Assembly: GCA_900470155.1 (NCBI GenBank)
Contig: UBZT01000021.1
Location: 1-64,000, forward strand
Direction: 5' to 3'
Origin: Hyphomicrobiales bacterium
GTDB lineage: Bacteria > Pseudomonadota > Alphaproteobacteria > Rhizobiales > Rhizobiaceae
Length of the DNA stretch: 64,000 bases
Below the pieces are notes generated by a model. It saw only the letters and a program-made list of their open reading frames with translations, was not told where the DNA came from and did not search any database. Made by a program: the position numbers and the translations under genes. Position 1 is the stretch's first letter. Every line of letters starts with the position of its first letter. Below are positions 18,741 through 26,973 of the stretch, piece by piece.

Positions 18741-19024
18741 CACATATGCCCCACTTCGTCCGGAATTTCGAAGAATGTTGGGTGACGATAAACCTTCGAG
18801 TTCGAAGGATCAAAAAGCGGTCCTTTTTCAGAGGGTGCGCTGGCGGCAATCTCCGAGGATTTCACTACCCAGATGCTCACTCCCTCATTTCGGCGCGTAT
18901 AGACGTCACGCGCGTTATTGATTGCCATCACTGCATCGGGCGCGTGCAGACTCCCAACATGGCGATGGTTGAGGCCATGCTGACCTCGAATGAAGACTTC
19001 CCAAAGTGGCCATTCATGAGACAT
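18740..19024 (-). CDS. paaB: Phenylacetyl-CoA epoxidase subunit PaaB
   Basis: 94 residues, the normal small size. The family N-terminus EWPLWEVFIR is followed by LHAPDAVMAINNARDVYTRR. PaaB bridges PaaAC heterodimers in the epoxidase complex. It lies between paaA (12 bases) and paaC (overlap). Confidence 0.95.
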   Translation of the reverse strand: MSHEWPLWEVFIRGQHGLNHRHVGSLHAPDAVMAINNARDVYTRRNEGVSIWVVKSSEIAASAPSEKGPLFDPSNSKVYRHPTFFEIPDEVGHM

Positions 19025-19036
19025 AGCGCTAGCTCC

Positions 19037-20041
19037 TTATTCCGCGGCAATTTTGCTTGAAGCACGGCGAGCGGCTGCCTTTTCCGCGTGGGCAGACAGG
19101 CCATCGCGGAACCATGCACCGTCGTCCCATGCCTTCTTGCGCGCGTTCAGACGCTCCACATTGCAGGGACCATTGCCAGCAATCACATTGAAGAACTCTT
19201 CCCAGTCCGGCTCGCCAAAGTCGTAGCCACCTTTTTCCTCGTTCCACTTCAAATCGGGATCGGGGATGGTGAGACCAAGATATTTTGCTTGCGGCACAGT
19301 CTGGTCCACGAACTTCTGACGAAGTTCATCATTGGAATTCTGCTTAATCTTCCAGGCCATGGATTGGGCCGAATGCACGGAGGCATCATCGGATGGGCCA
19401 AACATCATCAAGGCAGGCCACCACCAGCGATTCAGCGCATCCTGCACCATTGCCTTTTGAGCCAGAGTACCCTTCACCATGCGCATCAACGCATCATAAC
19501 CTTGGCGCTGATGGAAGCTTTCTTCCTTACAGATGCGCACCATGGCCCGCGCATAAGGACCATAGGAACAGCGCTGAAGCGGAACCTGGTTCATAATGGC
19601 CGCACCATCCACCAGCCAGCCAACTGTACCGATATCGGCCCAGGTCAGCGTCGGATAGTTGAAGATCGAGGAGTATTTTGCCTTGCCGGTATGCAGCTGC
19701 TCGTACATCTGATCGCGGCTCACGCCGAGTGTTTCAGCCGCACAATAGAGATAAAGACCGTGGCCTGCCTCGTCCTGCACCTTGGCAAGAAGGATTGCCT
19801 TGCGCTCCAGTGTCGGTGCGCGCGTAATCCAGTTGCCTTCGGGCAATTGGCCGACGATTTCCGAATGGGCATGCTGGCTGATCTGGCGGATAAGCGTTTT
19901 GCGGTAGCCCTCGGGCATCCATTCCTTCGGCTCGATCTTCTGTCCAGCGTCAACGCGCTCCTGAAAGGCCCGCTCCTGTCCATCCATTTCTTCGAGAGAC
20001 CGCACGCGGGAAGCATCGGTCTTTACCAACTGTGCATACAT
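19037..20041 (-). CDS. paaA: Phenylacetyl-CoA epoxidase catalytic subunit PaaA
   Basis: 334 residues. Both di-iron motifs are present: DEAGHG and KEESFHQ, each with glutamate and histidine at the EXXH spacing. It inserts one oxygen atom into the ring of phenylacetyl-CoA. Two ATG codons are available; the second (20041) sits 7 bases from AGGAGG, whereas the first is only 1 base away, so MYAQLVK is the likely start. It follows the thiolase after 22 bases. Confidence 0.95.
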   Translation of the reverse strand: MYAQLVKTDASRVRSLEEMDGQERAFQERVDAGQKIEPKEWMPEGYRKTLIRQISQHAHSEIVGQLPEGNWITRAPTLERKAILLAKVQDEAGHGLYLYCAAETLGVSRDQMYEQLHTGKAKYSSIFNYPTLTWADIGTVGWLVDGAAIMNQVPLQRCSYGPYARAMVRICKEESFHQRQGYDALMRMVKGTLAQKAMVQDALNRWWWPALMMFGPSDDASVHSAQSMAWKIKQNSNDELRQKFVDQTVPQAKYLGLTIPDPDLKWNEEKGGYDFGEPDWEEFFNVIAGNGPCNVERLNARKKAWDDGAWFRDGLSAHAEKAAARRASSKIAAE

Positions 20042-20063
20042 CCTCATTCCTCCTAGTTAAGCG

Positions 20064-21269
20064 TCAGACTCGCTCAAGCACGATTGCGATACCTTGACCG
20101 ACGCCGATGCACATCGTGCAGAGCGCATAGCGTCCAGCTTGGCGGTGAAGTTGATAGGTAGCGGTTGTCACAAGGCGGGCGCCACTCATCCCAAGCGGAT
20201 GGCCCATCGCGATCGCACCGCCGTTCGGGTTGACGTGGGGCGCATCATCCGGGAGCCCGAGATCGCGGAGCACGGCCAGCGCTTGAGACGCAAATGCTTC
20301 ATTCAGTTCGATGACATCCATCTGATCGATGGAAAGCTTCGCGCGTTCCAAGACCCGACGAGCCGCAGGCGCCGGACCAACGCCCATGATGCGAGGCTCA
20401 ACGCCTGCAGCGGCCATGGCGACGACGCGCGCTCTGGGGGTAAGTCCATGCACTTTGGCTGCAGCTTCACTCGCAACCAACAACGCGGCGGAGCCATCAT
20501 TGACACCAGAAGCATTGCCAGCCGTAACCGAAAGATCAGGCCCATTCACGCCTTTCAGCTTGGCAAGCTGTTCAGCCGTTGTTCCCGGCCTGGGGTGCTC
20601 ATCACGATCAACAACAATGGGATCCCCCTTTTTCTGGGGGACATGCACAGGCACGATCTCATCTACAAAAATGCCAGCCTCCTGAGCCGCCGCCCAACGC
20701 GCTTGGCTGCGGGCCGCAAAGGCATCCTGATCGGCGCGGCTGACGCTGAAATCCGCAGCCACATTGTCAGCTGTCTGCGGCATTGAATCGACGCCAAAAT
20801 CCTTCTTCATCTTGGGGTTGACGAACCGCCAGCCGATCGTCGTATCAAAGACCGCATTGGCGCGGGAAAATGCGCTGTCTGCCTTTGGCATTACGAAAGG
20901 TGCCCGGCTCATACTTTCCACGCCACCTGCGATGACGAAATCACAGTCACCAGCCCTGATGGCACGGGCCGCCATCCCCACCGCATCCATACCCGAGCCA
21001 CAAAGACGGTTGACAGTCGTACCCGGAATGGAGACCGGCATTCCCGCAAGAAGCGCGGCCATGCGAGCGACATTACGATTGTCTTCCCCGGCCTGGTTGG
21101 CGCAGCCGTAAATCAGGTCATCAACCAGCGACCAATCCGCATTGGGGTTGCGCTGCATGAGGCTCGCAAGCGGCAAAGCGGCCAAATCGTCGGCTCGAAC
21201 CGAGGACAGAGCCCCGCCGTAGCGTCCGATCGGCGTACGAATCGCATCGCAGATATATGCTTCCGACAT
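20064..21269 (-). CDS. paaJ: 3-oxoadipyl-CoA / 3-oxo-5,6-dehydrosuberyl-CoA thiolase (PaaJ/PcaF)
   Basis: 401 residues, a complete thiolase. The nucleophilic cysteine is in NRLCGSGMDAVG near residue 90, and the C-terminal motifs GGAIAMGHPLGMSGARL and CIGVGQG carry the catalytic histidine and second cysteine. It performs the thiolytic steps releasing acetyl-CoA and succinyl-CoA. First gene of the minus-strand paa operon, with an ACCGACCGG box just upstream. PaaJ and PcaF cannot be told apart by sequence alone; context favours PaaJ. Confidence 0.88.
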   Translation of the reverse strand: MSEAYICDAIRTPIGRYGGALSSVRADDLAALPLASLMQRNPNADWSLVDDLIYGCANQAGEDNRNVARMAALLAGMPVSIPGTTVNRLCGSGMDAVGMAARAIRAGDCDFVIAGGVESMSRAPFVMPKADSAFSRANAVFDTTIGWRFVNPKMKKDFGVDSMPQTADNVAADFSVSRADQDAFAARSQARWAAAQEAGIFVDEIVPVHVPQKKGDPIVVDRDEHPRPGTTAEQLAKLKGVNGPDLSVTAGNASGVNDGSAALLVASEAAAKVHGLTPRARVVAMAAAGVEPRIMGVGPAPAARRVLERAKLSIDQMDVIELNEAFASQALAVLRDLGLPDDAPHVNPNGGAIAMGHPLGMSGARLVTTATYQLHRQAGRYALCTMCIGVGQGIAIVLERV

Positions 21270-21310
21270 GAATTACCTCCTCAAAGGTCGGCGCTCGCCC
21301 TCTTTCGCCA

Positions 21311-21324
21311 ACCGACCGGTCAAC
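21311..21324. promoter_or_regulatory. Candidate operator ACCGACCGGTC upstream of paaJABCDE
   Basis: ACCGACCGGTC lies 42 bases before the thiolase start, in the divergent region shared with paaX. It repeats the core seen between paaN and paaG, and its half-site GACCGGTC is a perfect 8-base palindrome. Likely bound by the TetR regulator of this cluster; PaaX is an alternative. Confidence 0.45.
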
Positions 21325-21485
21325 CATAGCAAACAAACATTACATAGAAAAGAGATTTCTCTGCAATTGCGTGATGTTTGCGACTTCAGCTTGCCGACGA
21401 TAACGAGGCGCTTTCAATCAAGCTTGCCTTTTCAGGTCATTGCGAGTTGAAGGGTCGCGAAGCGTTTGGCGAAAGGAAGTAGTTC

Positions 21486-22376
21486 TTGGCAATTTCAAAA
21501 GGGCAGGACGGGATAGGCGCCGCTCTCACGGAAGGCTTAACCCTGACCGCGCCAGCGATGATCGTCACGATCTATGGCGATATAGTCGTCCCGCGCGGCG
21601 GCATTTTGTGGATTGGAAACCTGATCGAGATCTGTGCGCAGTTCCAGATCACTGAGACGCAAGTGCGAACTGCCGTGTCACGATTGGTAAGCGCCGGGCG
21701 ACTGACCGGGATCCGGGATGGAAGGCGGAGCTATTACCAGCTAGCAGAAACAGCGCGCGAAGAATTCGATCTGGCCGCGCGCTTGTTGTTCGAGCCGATC
21801 TCGCCTTCCAACGGATGGACGATCCTCCGCACGCGTGCTCCACTCCCGGATGCACTCAGACGTCAGCACTTCGTAGCGATGGCAAATGACATTTTCATAA
21901 GACCGAACCACGCTCACTATCCATCTCCAACCGAAGGAATACAGTTCAACGCCATATTAGACCAGGGCGCTTCAGACATGGCACAGCTTGCGCGCACTCT
22001 GTGGCCGCTTGACGCGTATGCATCTGAATATCGGGCGTTCATCAACCGTTTTTCACCTCTGTCTGAAAAGTTGCAAGCTGACGATCGGATTGACGGTTTG
22101 AGCGCAGTCTTCATGCGCCTCCTGCTCGTCCACATTTACCGCCATGTACTCCTCGCAGACCCTTTGCTACCCGACGGAACCACACCTGCGGATTGGCCGG
22201 GAGCAGAAGCGCGCACGCTCTTTGCTTCCGCCTACCTCAAACTGTCAGAAAGTGCTGACGCTGCCATCGGTCGTCTATTTGAGGGCCGCGATGCCCCGCT
22301 GCCTGCAACAACAGACGCAACTATGCTCCGCCTGGAGGGAATACGTGCCGTCGCGGGTCTTACGATGCATCCCTGA
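21486..22376 (+). CDS. paaX: PaaX-family transcriptional repressor
   Basis: 296 residues. It has the PaaX winged-helix region (LTAPAMIVTIYGDIVVPRGG, then QVRTAVSRLVSAGRLTG) and a long C-terminal effector domain. PaaX represses phenylacetate genes until phenylacetyl-CoA is present. The TTG start at 21486 is chosen because AGGAAG lies 8 bases upstream and the conserved N-terminal region begins about 18 residues later. Divergent from the thiolase operon, and convergent with the chemoreceptor gene, which it overlaps by 17 bases. Confidence 0.85.
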   Translation: MAISKGQDGIGAALTEGLTLTAPAMIVTIYGDIVVPRGGILWIGNLIEICAQFQITETQVRTAVSRLVSAGRLTGIRDGRRSYYQLAETAREEFDLAARLLFEPISPSNGWTILRTRAPLPDALRRQHFVAMANDIFIRPNHAHYPSPTEGIQFNAILDQGASDMAQLARTLWPLDAYASEYRAFINRFSPLSEKLQADDRIDGLSAVFMRLLLVHIYRHVLLADPLLPDGTTPADWPGAEARTLFASAYLKLSESADAAIGRLFEGRDAPLPATTDATMLRLEGIRAVAGLTMHP

Positions 22377-23811
22377 GATTTGCCGACTTCGCGGCATCTG
22401 GCAGGGCGAATTCGGAAAGCAACGCGTTGAGACCTGATACTTTTGCGTTTAGTTCCGCGGTGGCGGCCGTCGTTTCCTCAACCATTCCCACATTCTGCTG
22501 GGACATTCTATCAATCTGGCTAACAGCAGCGCTGACCTCGGCAATCGTCGTCGATTGCGCGGCAGAAGCTGCAGACAAGCTCTCGATTATCCGATCGATT
22601 TCATTCACCTGAAGAACGACTGTCTTCAAGGTGGAACTTGTTCCTTCGATCAGGTCCACGCCCTGGGCCACTTTCGATGCGCTTAGTGAAACGAGCTCGC
22701 GTATTTCCCGTGCCGCCTCCGCAGAACGCTGGGACAAGTTACGCACTTCCGCCGCAACAACTGCGAACCCTTTTCCACTGTCTCCGGCACGAGCAGCCTC
22801 TACCCCTGCATTCAGCGCGAGCAGATTGGTCTGGAAGGCTATCTGGTCAATAACACCCACGATCTTGCCGATCTCCTCCGCGCTCTTCGCAATGTCTTGA
22901 ATGGCTTGCTCAGCACGATCCATTACAGCCGTGGATACCCCAACATCACGGCTGGCGGTGGCGATGACGGCCTGAGCCGCTTCAGCTTGTGATGCAGCCT
23001 CACGCACCCCACTCGCTGCTTGTTCGAGCGCAGCCGCTGCCTTTTCCAAGGCACCGGCCTGACTTTCGGTTCGCCGGGACAGATCGAGAGTTGCCTTGTC
23101 AATTTCATTTGTACTGGCGTGGATGTCATGCGCGCCGCTACGAATCTCGACCATAACTGCCGCCAAGTCGGCCAAAGCGGAGTTGAAGTGGATCTTAGTT
23201 TCGGTAGCGTTCGGAGCCACCTCCTGGGTTATACGGAAAACGAGATCTCGGGCAGCGAGAGCGCGTATGGCATCCTGCAGCACGCGCATTGACGCACGGT
23301 CGTCCTCGGCCTGCCGACGCGCTACCGCGTCGCGTCTTTCTTTCTCCTCGGCCACTGCGTTTGAAAGCTCTGCAAAGAAATGATGCATCGCAACCGCGAC
23401 ATCTACGAAGACTGATTGCATCAGGCTGAGGAGCAGCTCTCGCCGTTTGGACGCCGACTTCCACTTTGTTTCCTCCATGAGAGCAAAGGCCAGCTCGCCA
23501 GCATATGTGGCATAGCCGGGAACCAGAAACTGCGTGAAGTCCAGTTCTTTAGCGAGAGCCGTCGTTATTTCAGCCTGCGTGGCAAAGTAATCGGTTGAAA
23601 AATCACCCGTCGCAATGCGCTGAAACGTCAAACGCTCATTTTGATAGACTTCATCACTCAAACCATTGAAATCAGGCACTGTGGCAGAGTAGGTCTTGTT
23701 GAGCACACCTCGAAGTGATTTTTCGAGCAGTTCGAACACTTCCTCGCCCATGGTCCGCCGTTGACCTGTCCAAGCTTCGACGCGATCTTCAATTCGCTCA
23801 GTTGTGCTCAT
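22360..23811 (-). CDS. Soluble globin-fold-coupled methyl-accepting chemotaxis protein
   Basis: 483 residues, with no membrane segment. Residues 1-150 look like a globin-coupled sensor domain (FQRIATGDFSTDYF, VPGYATYAGEL, LLLSLMQSVFVDVA patterns), then a HAMP-like linker, then a methyl-accepting signalling domain with the hairpin motif near IDQIAFQTNLLALNAGVEA. The signalling domain should engage CheA/CheW in a cytoplasmic array. By eye, the proximal histidine of haem-binding sensors seems missing (ITTALAKEL region), so haem binding is doubtful. The ATG is preceded by AAGGGGA. Confidence 0.82.
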   Translation of the reverse strand: MSTTERIEDRVEAWTGQRRTMGEEVFELLEKSLRGVLNKTYSATVPDFNGLSDEVYQNERLTFQRIATGDFSTDYFATQAEITTALAKELDFTQFLVPGYATYAGELAFALMEETKWKSASKRRELLLSLMQSVFVDVAVAMHHFFAELSNAVAEEKERRDAVARRQAEDDRASMRVLQDAIRALAARDLVFRITQEVAPNATETKIHFNSALADLAAVMVEIRSGAHDIHASTNEIDKATLDLSRRTESQAGALEKAAAALEQAASGVREAASQAEAAQAVIATASRDVGVSTAVMDRAEQAIQDIAKSAEEIGKIVGVIDQIAFQTNLLALNAGVEAARAGDSGKGFAVVAAEVRNLSQRSAEAAREIRELVSLSASKVAQGVDLIEGTSSTLKTVVLQVNEIDRIIESLSAASAAQSTTIAEVSAAVSQIDRMSQQNVGMVEETTAATAELNAKVSGLNALLSEFALPDAAKSANLRDAS

Positions 23812-23965
23812 GCCGTCGTCCCCTTACATCTGACAGTCGTTAATTTTGATAAATGGCATCCCACACACCCTTCACGTCTCTTGGCTAGCGGGTAAGTCAG
23901 TCAAACGACAGATGCCGAGCACGACTCACTGCTTCATGGTTCATGGATAAGGCGGAAGAACCCCG

Positions 23966-24202
23966 TCAACGTATCCAACCCATTGTATCGAAGTAGCGAT
24001 CCCACCACTCTTCTCCATCATCGTCGGGCACATGTCCTTCTTCACGAAGGGCGGCCATGCTTCGAACCGATCCTTCAATCAGAGCTCCGCCGACACCCCG
24101 AAGCCAAGACAGGATCGATTTGATCTTAGTGTGCAACGAAAGTCTTGAAGTCACTTCGGTCCCAGTACCTGCAGCGCGGATGCCCCTATCTTCGTAAAAC
24201 AT
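23966..24202 (-). CDS. Small hypothetical protein
   Basis: 78 residues, acidic near the C-terminus (DDDGEEWWDRYF), with a weakly hydrophobic middle. GGGAGA lies 10 bases upstream of the ATG. I recognise no family. It stands alone between the chemoreceptor and the permease, facing away from the permease. Confidence 0.4.
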   Translation of the reverse strand: MFYEDRGIRAAGTGTEVTSRLSLHTKIKSILSWLRGVGGALIEGSVRSMAALREEGHVPDDDGEEWWDRYFDTMGWIR

Positions 24203-24297
24203 GGCGACAATTTCTCCCTTCGCAACACAGAGAACATTCTGCCAGTGGCCGAACTCGAAGCAAGCATTTTTTTGAACTAAATGAAGTTAATCTGACA

Positions 24298-24315
24298 GTT
24301 TGAAAAATATCAAAC
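24298..24315. promoter_or_regulatory. Inverted repeat upstream of APC permease gene
   Basis: GTTTGA and TCAAAC flank a 6-base AT spacer as a perfect inverted repeat, 75 bases before the permease ATG. Outer GACA and TGTC bases extend it loosely. A plausible operator; the binding protein is unknown. Confidence 0.4.
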
Positions 24316-24389
24316 TACCTGTCTGGAAATTGACGCTGATGTATGGTTTTCTGTTTTCACTGCCATATCGGAAAAAAGGGGAACGGCAT

Positions 24390-25850
24390 ATGACAAGTCC
24401 TACAGCATCCACGTCGAGATCCGACGGCTCACCAACTACTCCTCGCCTTCAGGGTCGAATGGGCCCTGTCGAACTCGCCTTGACCGTTGTTGCCTTCGCG
24501 GCCCCTCTGGCAAGTGTGGTTGGAGTGCTCCCGCTAGTCATCCAATTTGGAGGCGTTGGAGCTCCGATCGCCTTTGCAGTGGCGATGGGAATGTTGCTTC
24601 TCTTCTCAGTTGGCTACACTGCAATGAGCCGATACCTACCAAATCCTGGTGCATTTTATGCCTATATCACCGCCGGACTTGGTCAGCCTCTCGGTCTTGC
24701 AGCCAGCTTCACCGCCATCCTTGGCTATCTGATGGTCGGCCTAGGCATCACCATCTTCTTCGGCATCATTGCCGGCGACTTGGTAGACAACACTCTTGGC
24801 GGCCCGGCGCTTTCCTGGTGGATCTACTCCCTCGCGCTGGTGGTAGCAGTCGGCATACTCGGCTACTTACGCATCGATCTGTCTGCCAAGGTCCTATCCA
24901 TCGTGATGGTATTAGAGATCGGTATCGTTTTGATCTTCGACCTGCTCGTTGTTAAGCAGGGAGGACCTGAAGGTCTGTCAACTGCGTCCTTCCACTGGGG
25001 TGCACTCGACAGCAGTGTCGTCGGCATCTGCGTCTTGTTCGCAGTGATCACGTTCCTCGGCTTTGAAGCCACTGCCGTCTTCCGCGAAGAAAGCCGCGAC
25101 CCACGCAAAACAATTCCGCAGGCGACCTACCTAGGCGTTTGCTTCATCGGCGTTTTCTATGTGATCACGACCTGGTTGCTCATCAGCGCCTATGGCGTGA
25201 CCCAGGCACAGGCGGTCGCTACGTCTGATCCTACTGGTATGTTCACAAATGCTATGATCAACTATGCCGGCAGTTGGGCAGGTGGCGTTCTGTCAGTCCT
25301 GGTCGTATCTTCGGCCTTTGCAGCAGTGCTTTCCTGCCAGAACATCATTGCGCGCTATTGCCACTCTCTTGGCGTAGACGAAGCGCTGCCGAAGGTGCTC
25401 GGTAAAGTCCACCCTAAGCACGGGTCTCCTTACGTCGCATCCACCGTGCTTTCGGTTATCCTTGTTGTTGGCGTACTCGCGTTCTCAACGTCAGACCCGA
25501 ACATCACCTACGCGTGGCTTGCTGGCGCCGGCGGCTTTCCACTCCTGTTTCTTATGTTCCTGACCAGCATCTCTGTCATCGTATTTTTCGCAAAGAAGAA
25601 GCAGGAGATTACCGACGTCAGCGCTTGGCAAACTTTCGTTGCGCCAACCTTGGCAACTTTCGGCCTGGGCGCGGCCGTCTATCTGGCGGCATCAAACTTC
25701 GTTGATTTGACCGGCGGTGACGTGACAACAGCGATGGTTCTGCAGATCGTCATCTGGTCTTTGTTCGTCCTTGGCGTGCTCCTTGCTTTGTACTACAAAT
25801 CAAGGCACCCAAACATCTACGCAAAGATCGGGCGGCAGCAGCTAAGCTGA
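24390..25850 (+). CDS. APC-superfamily amino acid/amine permease
   Basis: 486 residues with about 12 hydrophobic segments and an APC-type N-terminus (LQGRMGPVELALTVVAFAAPL). The central segment FLGFEATAVFREE is typical of TM6 in amino acid and ethanolamine/putrescine permeases. The ATG at 24390 has AAGGGGA upstream; a 30-codon extension is less likely. It is an inner-membrane importer, probably of an amine or amino acid feeding the amine oxidase and kinase pathways downstream. A hairpin terminator follows. Confidence 0.82.
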   Translation: MTSPTASTSRSDGSPTTPRLQGRMGPVELALTVVAFAAPLASVVGVLPLVIQFGGVGAPIAFAVAMGMLLLFSVGYTAMSRYLPNPGAFYAYITAGLGQPLGLAASFTAILGYLMVGLGITIFFGIIAGDLVDNTLGGPALSWWIYSLALVVAVGILGYLRIDLSAKVLSIVMVLEIGIVLIFDLLVVKQGGPEGLSTASFHWGALDSSVVGICVLFAVITFLGFEATAVFREESRDPRKTIPQATYLGVCFIGVFYVITTWLLISAYGVTQAQAVATSDPTGMFTNAMINYAGSWAGGVLSVLVVSSAFAAVLSCQNIIARYCHSLGVDEALPKVLGKVHPKHGSPYVASTVLSVILVVGVLAFSTSDPNITYAWLAGAGGFPLLFLMFLTSISVIVFFAKKKQEITDVSAWQTFVAPTLATFGLGAAVYLAASNFVDLTGGDVTTAMVLQIVIWSLFVLGVLLALYYKSRHPNIYAKIGRQQLS

Positions 25851-25909
25851 CGGTTGCCGGTACTGCAGTGAAGCTTCGGTGTAGCAACGCAAATACCGAC
25901 ACTAGAAAG

Positions 25910-25936
25910 ACACCACCGTGCTCTCCACGGTGGTGT
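25910..25936. terminator. Hairpin terminator after the APC permease
   Basis: A perfect 11-base stem (ACACCACCGTG paired with CACGGTGGTGT) around a 5-base loop, 60 bases after the permease stop. There is no strong T-run, so it may act in both directions or need help. Confidence 0.6.
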
Positions 25937-26062
25937 TCGTCGTTTAATGCTGTCGGAACGATACGACTACATGAACGCAATTTTCACTCTTGGTTACTCG
26001 CCGAGAGTTAAGCGAGTTTCTACTTTTCAGAGATAAAATCACCGGGGATGGAGAGCCAAGGA

Positions 26063-26758
26063 TCAGAGGTCCTCATGAACCAAGCGCATGATCTGACGCA
26101 TGCACTCTTCTTCGATCCCCTCCAGTTCCGCATGTTTTGGTCTGCCTGCTGAAATGAGAAGCATCAGTCCCTCGATCTGCACCGCAATCAGGGCTGCAAG
26201 CTTCGGCAAACGCTCCGGAGCGATATGCGGATTGATCACGGCAAGCTGGCGCTCCAGAGAGCGTCGATGATCGGTATACATGAGGTCCATGAGTTCGGAT
26301 ACAAACTCGTTTCGCTGCGAAAGCGCCCATAGGCTAAAAAATACCGCGTTGGTCCTTGTTGATTTGCAATCATCGATGAGGAAGCGAACCGTTTCCTCGA
26401 ACTGGCGCTCCATATTGCCAGCATGGGCGTCAGCCAGTCGGTCGTATTCCTCCAGATAATGGTAGAGAACATAGCGCGTGACAGCCTGTAGAAGTGCTTC
26501 ATGGGTTGGATAATAATGCTGCAGGTTGCCTATCGTAATTCCGGCCTTTCTCGCGACCGAACGCAAGGTCATCCCTTCAAATCCGTCGGCCTCAATCACC
26601 TCCAATGCCGCCTCTAAAAGCAGGTCAACACGCTGACGCCCTTTGTTCGTCGTGACGGATGCTCCAAAGTACTGGTTGTCATCATCGTTCAGTCCGACCG
26701 GCGCCACGATGTCTCGGATAGATGAGTCGCCTCTCAGAACCTCTGTCTTTCCGTCCAT
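26063..26758 (-). CDS. TetR-family transcriptional regulator
   Basis: 231 residues. The helix-turn-helix is at about residues 45-90 (LLLEAALEVIEADGFEGM, then GITIGNLQHYYPTHEAL), followed by a helical ligand domain. Start at MDGKTEV with AGGAG 7 bases upstream; a TTG 11 codons earlier is unlikely. Divergent from the flavin amine oxidase gene across a region with two near-identical palindromes, so it should control both itself and the oxidase. Confidence 0.82.
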   Translation of the reverse strand: MDGKTEVLRGDSSIRDIVAPVGLNDDDNQYFGASVTTNKGRQRVDLLLEAALEVIEADGFEGMTLRSVARKAGITIGNLQHYYPTHEALLQAVTRYVLYHYLEEYDRLADAHAGNMERQFEETVRFLIDDCKSTRTNAVFFSLWALSQRNEFVSELMDLMYTDHRRSLERQLAVINPHIAPERLPKLAALIAVQIEGLMLLISAGRPKHAELEGIEEECMRQIMRLVHEDL

Positions 26759-26800
26759 TAGATACTCCTGATGCGAAGCTGCAAATTTCAATTGACAAAA

Positions 26801-26814
26801 AGGTCATGTGACCT
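26801..26814. promoter_or_regulatory. TetR operator 1 (AGGTCATGTGACCT)
   Basis: AGGTCA and TGACCT form a perfect inverted repeat about 43 bases before the TetR start, on the regulator side of the divergent region. Its partner is centred 25 bases away. Confidence 0.6.
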
Positions 26815-26823
26815 AGTCGTGGA

Positions 26824-26841
26824 ATAGGTCGACTGACCTAT
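26824..26841. promoter_or_regulatory. TetR operator 2 (AGGTCGACTGACCT core)
   Basis: ATAGGTC and GACCTAT form a perfect inverted repeat with a 4-base spacer. The 14-base core matches operator 1 at all but three spacer-proximal positions. Its centre is 25 bases from that of operator 1, on the amine oxidase side. Confidence 0.6.
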
Positions 26842-26973
26842 ATCGAGTAGTTTCAAGATTTCGGCAAGGCTACATGAAACCCATGGGAAGAGCGATCGCT
26901 CGTCGAGCGGATCGGTGGATTTCTGCTGCGCGTCGGAAAGCGAAACACGTGACCTTAGAGGGAGGAGTCAAAC

